8,636 nucleotides of DNA from an uncultured Bacilli bacterium. GTDB lineage: Bacteria > Bacillota_I > Bacilli_A > RF39 > UBA660. Location of the stretch: positions 1 through 8,636 of the forward strand of contig CAJUKB010000038.1 of assembly GCA_910587325.1 (NCBI GenBank). Reading direction: 5' to 3'. Position 1 is the first letter of the stretch; every line of letters begins with the position of its first letter. The notes below the pieces were generated by a model. That model was not told the origin of the DNA. It ran no database searches and was given only the letters and a program-made list of their open reading frames with translations. Below, piece by piece: positions 5,542 to 8,636 of this stretch. The position numbers and the translations under genes are program-made.

Positions 5542-6108
5542 ATGAGATTAGGAGAAAATATTTTAAGATTAAGAAAACAACATGGTTTTTCCCAAGAAGA
5601 ATTAGCAAATATTGTAGAGGTGACAAGACAAACTATTTCAAATTGGGAACTGGGAGAAACAACACCAAACCCAGAACAATTAATACTACTTTCTAAAGCC
5701 TTACATATTAGCATTGACGAACTTTTAGATAACGAGGTAAAAGAGGAACTTATAAAAAAGGTTAGTAATACAGAACAATTAGCAGGCATGATTATGAAAA
5801 TGTTAAAAATATTTGGTAAATTTGTAATTGGGTATATTATATTTATCCTTGTAATGATTATTGGTTTATGTATATATACATTTGCTATTAAAGGAAACCA
5901 AAATGTAGAGTCTAGTGCTACCATTATCTGTTCGATAGAGAACAAAAACTATCAAATAAAATTTGGTACTAATGATTATTTTCAATGTGATCAATGTTCA
6001 GATAAAATGAAAAATGATTTAATTAAACTTGCAGATTTTACTAATATGGATAAATCTCTTCTCCAAATAGAACAATATTTTAAAACCAATAATGGAACAT
6101 GCGACTAA
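5542..6108 (+). CDS. membrane-anchored XRE-family transcriptional regulator
   Basis: A 188-residue regulator. Residues 3-63 form a Cro/C1-type helix-turn-helix domain (GENILRLRKQHGFSQEELA, then VTRQTISNWELGETTPNPEQL and a helix ending IDELLDN). After a charged linker comes one strong transmembrane helix (about 94-116). Lysines before it (K86, K89, K93) favour the DNA-binding part inside and the last 70 residues outside the cell. That outer part has four cysteines: C130, the pair C149-x2-C152, and C187 next to the end, which could form disulfides or bind a metal. The ATG at 5542 is eight bases after AGGAG; an earlier GTG at 5524 overlaps the ribosome site. Dyads in its promoter suggest autoregulation. 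XRE proteins with a C-terminal membrane helix are common in Bacillota, with mostly unknown signals. Confidence 0.9.
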   Translation: MRLGENILRLRKQHGFSQEELANIVEVTRQTISNWELGETTPNPEQLILLSKALHISIDELLDNEVKEELIKKVSNTEQLAGMIMKMLKIFGKFVIGYIIFILVMIIGLCIYTFAIKGNQNVESSATIICSIENKNYQIKFGTNDYFQCDQCSDKMKNDLIKLADFTNMDKSLLQIEQYFKTNNGTCD

Positions 6109-6122
6109 TAAAGTAATAAGTT

Positions 6123-6160
6123 AAGCAAATGAAACTAAGAATAGGAGATTTGCTTTTCTT
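6123..6160 (+). terminator. intrinsic terminator after the XRE regulator
   Basis: AAGCAAAT (6123-6130) pairs perfectly with ATTTGCTT (6148-6155) around a 17-base loop and is followed by TTCTT. The stem begins 15 bases after the regulator's stop codon. The loop is long and the T-run short, so termination may be partial. Confidence 0.6.
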
Positions 6161-6161
6161 A

Positions 6162-6170
6162 TGTTATAAT
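6162..6170 (+). promoter_or_regulatory. extended -10 promoter of the GyrI-like to PnuC gene run
   Basis: TATAAT (6165-6170) is a perfect -10 box preceded by TG-N (6162-6164), an extended -10 that needs little -35 help. No good -35 lies 17 bases upstream. Start of transcription would be near 6177, giving a leader of about 17 bases before the ATG at 6194. It sits immediately after the terminator of the XRE gene. Confidence 0.6.
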
Positions 6171-6193
6171 GAAAAAATGAAAGAAGTGTATGT

Positions 6194-6829
6194 ATGGCTT
6201 TTGATTATAAAAAAGAATATAAAGAATTTTATATGCCTAAAAATAAACCAAGTATTGTTACTATACCAAAAATGAATTATATTGCCGTAAGGGGAAAAGG
6301 AAATCCAAACGAAGAGGAAAGCGAATACAAAAAGTCGATAGGCTTACTATATGCAATTGCATTTACAATAAAAATGAGTTATAAGGGAACCTATAAAATA
6401 GAGGGATATTTTTCTTATGTAGTACCACCTTTAGAAGGATTCTGGTGGCAAGATGGAAATAGAAACGGAATTGACTATAATAAAAAAGAAGAAATGCAAT
6501 TTATTTCTGTTATTAGACTACCTGATTTTGTAACGAAAAAAGACTTTGATTGGGCTATAGAAGAAGCAATGAAAAAGAAAGGCCTTGATTTTTCTAAAGT
6601 GGAATTTTTGACATATGAAGAAGGAGAATGTGTGCAATGTATGCATATCGGTCCTTACGATGAGGAACCAAAAACGGTTGATTTGATGCATGAATATATA
6701 AAAGAAAATGGCTATACTTTAGATATAACGAAAGAAAGATTACATCATGAAATTTATTTGAGTGATCCTAGAAAGAGTGAAGCAAGTAAACTAAAAACAG
6801 TCATTCGTCATCCAATAAAAAGAAGGTAG
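6194..6829 (+). CDS. GyrI-like small-molecule-binding domain protein
   Basis: A 211-residue cytoplasmic protein without a DNA-binding domain. The opening MAFDYKKEYKEFYMPKNKPSIVTIPKMNYIAVRGKGNPN, aromatic EGYFSYVVPPLEGFWWQDG, and the second-half strand GECVQCMHIGPYDEEPKTVDLMHEYI followed by RLHHEIYLSDPRK match the two-repeat GyrI-like (SOUL/BmrR-ligand-domain-type) proteins of about 200 residues. That fold binds bulky, often aromatic or cationic compounds. Some stand-alone members have been shown to hydrolyse cyclopropane-containing DNA-alkylating toxins, while others only sequester ligands. The tryptophan pair and acidic residues fit a ligand pocket, but I cannot assign activity. Start is ATG 6194 with a modest AAGAAGTG site (6181-6188). 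The Cdd1-like gene begins four bases after its stop, so the two are almost surely co-translated. Confidence 0.88.
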   Translation: MAFDYKKEYKEFYMPKNKPSIVTIPKMNYIAVRGKGNPNEEESEYKKSIGLLYAIAFTIKMSYKGTYKIEGYFSYVVPPLEGFWWQDGNRNGIDYNKKEEMQFISVIRLPDFVTKKDFDWAIEEAMKKKGLDFSKVEFLTYEEGECVQCMHIGPYDEEPKTVDLMHEYIKENGYTLDITKERLHHEIYLSDPRKSEASKLKTVIRHPIKRR

Positions 6830-6833
6830 ACAT

Positions 6834-7085
6834 ATGAAGACAAATCTTTTAACAATACCAAATGTCGGTAAAAGTATTAAGCAAGATTTAGAGAATATTG
6901 GTATTACTTGTGTAGAGGATTTAAAAGGACAAAATCCTGAAGACCTTTTTGTAAAAAGTTGTGAATACAAGGGATTTAAAGAAGATAGATGTTTACTTTA
7001 TGTTTTTAGAATGGCAGTGTATTACGCAGAAAATGAAGTGTATGACGAAGAAAAATTAAAATGGTGGTATTGGAAAGATAAATAG
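6834..7085 (+). CDS. Cdd1-like helix-hairpin-helix protein
   Basis: An 83-residue soluble protein of the Cdd1 ('pathogenicity locus') family, named from a gene at the edge of the Clostridioides difficile toxin locus. Residues 5-24 (LLTIPNVGKSIKQDLENIGI) form a helix-hairpin-helix of the type that holds the DNA backbone, with VEDLKGQNPEDLF behind it. The second half, CLLYVFRMAVYYAENE and EKLKWWYWKD, carries the family's typical ending. The size is close to the usual 80-100 residues. The name does not imply virulence; such genes are widespread in harmless bacteria and their role is unknown. AGAAGGTAG lies just before the ATG at 6834. It is packed between the GyrI-like gene (4 bases) and the NTF2-like gene (14 bases). 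Confidence 0.88.
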   Translation: MKTNLLTIPNVGKSIKQDLENIGITCVEDLKGQNPEDLFVKSCEYKGFKEDRCLLYVFRMAVYYAENEVYDEEKLKWWYWKDK

Positions 7086-7099
7086 AAAAGAGTGAAAAA

Positions 7100-7447
7100 A
7101 TGGACAGAAAATTTGTAGAAGATTGGTTAAAACAATTAAAAGAATATTGGTTTCAAAAAGACATAGAAAGTGCAGTTTTCTTATTTGAAAAAACTGTATT
7201 TTATCAAGAAACTCCTTTTATGCAACCTTATACAACTCTAGAAGAAATAAGAAATGAATGGCAACACGTTAAAAATGAAAATATTCAATACATCGAAATA
7301 AAACCCTTAGCAATAGATGGAAATATCGTTATTGCGCAGTGGATATTAAAACAAAATAACGAAAATTTTGATGGAATTTATGAAATAAAATTTAATGAAA
7401 ATAGAGAATGCATTTATTTTAAAAGTTGGGAAATGAAAGATGAATAA
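7100..7447 (+). CDS. SnoaL/NTF2-like fold protein
   Basis: A 115-residue soluble protein resembling the small cone-shaped SnoaL/NTF2-like family. It has an N-terminal helix pair (FVEDWLKQLKEYWFQKDIES), FYQETPFMQPYTTLEEIRNEW, then strands IEIKPLAIDGNIVIAQWIL and GIYEIKFNENRECIYFKSWEM, the normal order of this fold. Members act as small enzymes (isomerases, cyclases, dehydratases) or ligand binders. No catalytic residues can be assigned from sequence alone. The ATG at 7100 follows a weak GAGTG site. It overlaps the PnuC gene by 8 bases, so the two are coupled in translation. Context gives no clear substrate. Confidence 0.78.
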   Translation: MDRKFVEDWLKQLKEYWFQKDIESAVFLFEKTVFYQETPFMQPYTTLEEIRNEWQHVKNENIQYIEIKPLAIDGNIVIAQWILKQNNENFDGIYEIKFNENRECIYFKSWEMKDE

Positions 7448-8105
7448 AAAGTATTTAATTATCACTGGTATTTGTATATTAATTTCGTTAACATCAGGAA
7501 TACTTTCTAACGATGTTCTACTTGGGAGTACTATTTTATTAACAGGATTATTATGTGCTTATTTTGCAAGCGAAGGAAAAAGATTTAATTACAGTTTAGG
7601 TTTCCTTAATTATCTTTTGATGGGTTATGTTTCATTAAAGAATAATTTGTATGGAATATTTTTCTTTTATGTATTTATATTCTCACCACTTCAAGTGAAA
7701 GGTTTTGTAACTTGGAATAAAAATTTAGATGAGGAAAAAAATGTAAAGGTGCGAGAATTTACTGTAAAAAATGCTATTATTATTACAATATCTTGTATAG
7801 TAGGCAGTTTGGTACTTGGATATTTACTAAGTTTAATCCCAGGGCAAAGACTTATATTTTTAGATTCCACTTCTAATTGTATTAACTTATGTGGAGTAAT
7901 TCTTATGATTCTTCGCTTTAAAGAATCATGGTGGATATGGTTAATCAATAATATAATTGATTTAAGCATTTGGATAATAACTTTTCTAAATAAAGGAGAA
8001 GGTTCTACTATGATGTTACTCGTATCTATTGGATATTTACTAATAAATATATATGGAATTGTAAAATGGAATAGGGAAGCCAAGAATGAAATGAGGAAAG
8101 AATAA
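7440..8105 (+). CDS. pnuC: PnuC-family nicotinamide riboside-type transporter
   Basis: A 221-residue membrane protein with seven or eight hydrophobic helices. The KESWWIWLINNIIDLSIWI stretch (about 160-178), an aromatic- and asparagine-rich helix forming the substrate site in PnuC, and NYLLMGYVSLKNNLYG earlier, where PnuC has its conserved tyrosine/asparagine helix, both support the family. Family length is about 200-260. PnuC proteins move vitamin precursors by facilitated diffusion, most often nicotinamide riboside, while relatives carry thiamine or riboflavin. The exact substrate is not certain here because I see no NAD- or thiamine-linked riboswitch upstream. Its start overlaps the preceding gene and has a weak ribosome site. 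A P-loop kinase-like gene follows after 42 bases, which suits the need to trap an imported nucleoside by phosphorylation. Confidence 0.88.
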   Translation: MNKKYLIITGICILISLTSGILSNDVLLGSTILLTGLLCAYFASEGKRFNYSLGFLNYLLMGYVSLKNNLYGIFFFYVFIFSPLQVKGFVTWNKNLDEEKNVKVREFTVKNAIIITISCIVGSLVLGYLLSLIPGQRLIFLDSTSNCINLCGVILMILRFKESWWIWLINNIIDLSIWIITFLNKGEGSTMMLLVSIGYLLINIYGIVKWNREAKNEMRKE

Positions 8106-8147
8106 TATTAGGGTTGATTATAAAACGCTAAATAAGGAGATATTCTT

Positions 8148-8612
8148 ATGAAAATATACATTATAGGGGCACCTGGTTCTGGTAAAACAACATTAGCAAA
8201 ACAATTAAGTAAAAAATATAAGATTGCATATTTTGAGTTAGATGTATTGGTTTTTGATGATGAACATGATCATAAGCGAAGAACTGATGAAGCGATAGAA
8301 AAAGAATTTAAAAAAATCTTAAAAAAGAAAAATTGGATTGTAGAAGATGTTGGTAGAACTAGATTTCAACAAGCCCTAGAGGAAAGTAATAGAATCTACT
8401 ACCTAAAAACGTCAAAATTTCTTATTTTTGTTAGAATTATAAAACGTTGGAACAGGCAACGAAAAGGTTTTAAAAACTATAATTATCCTCCCACATTTGG
8501 ACAATTATGGGATATGCTAAAAATTGCAAATTCCTATTTTAAAAAAGAAAAACAGAAATTAAATAAATTAAAAAAATATAATAAAGTTGTTCGGAAACTA
8601 AAAATATGTTAA
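8148..8612 (+). CDS. P-loop NTPase, FlaR/adenylate-kinase-like small kinase
   Basis: A 154-residue cytoplasmic P-loop protein with Walker A GAPGSGKTT (7-15), FELDVLVFDDEHDHKRR where nucleotide kinases hold their acceptor substrate, IVEDVGRTRF as the second strand region, and a basic lid-like segment RIIKRWNRQRKGFK (about 95-110). It resembles the small kinases annotated as 'topology modulation protein' (FlaR) and adenylate-kinase-like ATPases of about 165-185 residues. The end, YNKVVRKLKIC, looks short by some 15 residues, so mild truncation is possible. AAGGAGA (8134-8140) is a strong ribosome site before the ATG at 8148. Next to PnuC it may phosphorylate the imported nucleoside, as NadR-type kinases do, but this is inference: I see no NadR signature. 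The 24 bases after its stop to the window end hold no feature I can call. Confidence 0.78.
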   Translation: MKIYIIGAPGSGKTTLAKQLSKKYKIAYFELDVLVFDDEHDHKRRTDEAIEKEFKKILKKKNWIVEDVGRTRFQQALEESNRIYYLKTSKFLIFVRIIKRWNRQRKGFKNYNYPPTFGQLWDMLKIANSYFKKEKQKLNKLKKYNKVVRKLKIC

Positions 8613-8636
8613 CATATAAAAGTCAAACATGAATAA

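Noticed and set aside
5390..5945. Two overlapping minus-strand open frames (5390-5626 and 5454-5945)
   Set aside because: They are antisense to the XRE regulator gene and its promoter; their composition reflects the complement of a membrane protein and a helix-turn-helix domain.
7905..7929. Perfect 9-bp inverted repeat ATGATTCTT / AAGAATCAT with a 7-base loop
   Set aside because: It lies inside the PnuC coding sequence with no T-run, and hairpins of this size are expected by chance in DNA so rich in A and T.
7691..8083. Open frame of 130 codons on the minus strand
   Set aside because: It is antisense to the PnuC gene, with no recognisable protein features.
1..8636. CRISPR array, insertion sequence, tRNA, rRNA or phage genes
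   Set aside because: I saw no regularly spaced long direct repeats, transposase motifs, terminal inverted repeats around a gene, or tRNA-like cloverleaf sequence.
1..8636. Alternative genetic code with TGA read as tryptophan
   Set aside because: No intact gene here ends in TGA, but all recognisable tryptophans use TGG and no family alignment requires TGA to be read through.

Overview
The window is AT-rich bacterial DNA in which every gene I can support lies on the + strand. Genes are short, closely packed and mostly preceded by Shine-Dalgarno sites of the AAGGAG/GGTGAT type. Tryptophan is read from TGG, all intact genes end in TAA or TAG, and the standard bacterial code fits. Together with the gene families (bacitracin/lantibiotic-type ABC transporter with its own two-component system, membrane-anchored XRE regulator, Cdd1, GyrI-like protein, PnuC), this points to a low-GC Bacillota species, perhaps a gut Clostridia, Erysipelotrichia or related Bacilli lineage. 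I cannot name a genus.

Region 1 (1-1233): a pyridoxamine-5'-phosphate-oxidase-fold protein, a cysteine-rich zinc-ribbon-like protein of unknown role, and a small CxYC/CPYCG zinc-finger gene broken by two frameshifts, closed by a clear intrinsic terminator.

Region 2 (1249-4749): a self-contained stress-response module. An OmpR-family response regulator is read from an extended -10 promoter, probably from a TTG start. Between it and the next gene lie four TCTTAA repeats at 11, 11 and 12 bp spacing, just where an OmpR/PhoP-type regulator would bind to activate transcription. Behind them come an ABC ATPase, an ABC-2 permease and a sensor histidine kinase. The layout suggests that the regulator turns on both the transporter and its own kinase, giving positive feedback, most likely for defence against a peptide antibiotic at the membrane.

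Region 3 (4750-5433): decayed DNA. A promoter-like site precedes a fused remnant: the start of a second response regulator, carrying an internal deletion and a stop codon, joined to the tail of a YjbR/MmcQ-family protein. A 30-residue membrane peptide follows.

Region 4 (5464-6160): an XRE-family repressor with one transmembrane helix and a small cysteine-containing outer domain. Dyad symmetries lie in its promoter, and a terminator follows it.

Region 5 (6162-8612): from an extended -10 promoter, a tight run of a GyrI-like small-molecule-binding protein, a Cdd1 helix-hairpin-helix protein, a SnoaL/NTF2-like protein, a PnuC-type vitamin transporter and a P-loop kinase-like protein. The last two may take up and phosphorylate a nucleoside-like vitamin precursor; the first three have no certain role. 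I found no CRISPR array, insertion sequence, tRNA or rRNA. I see no convincing new multi-gene system; the most noteworthy items are the regulator repeat array, the broken genes and the membrane-anchored regulator.
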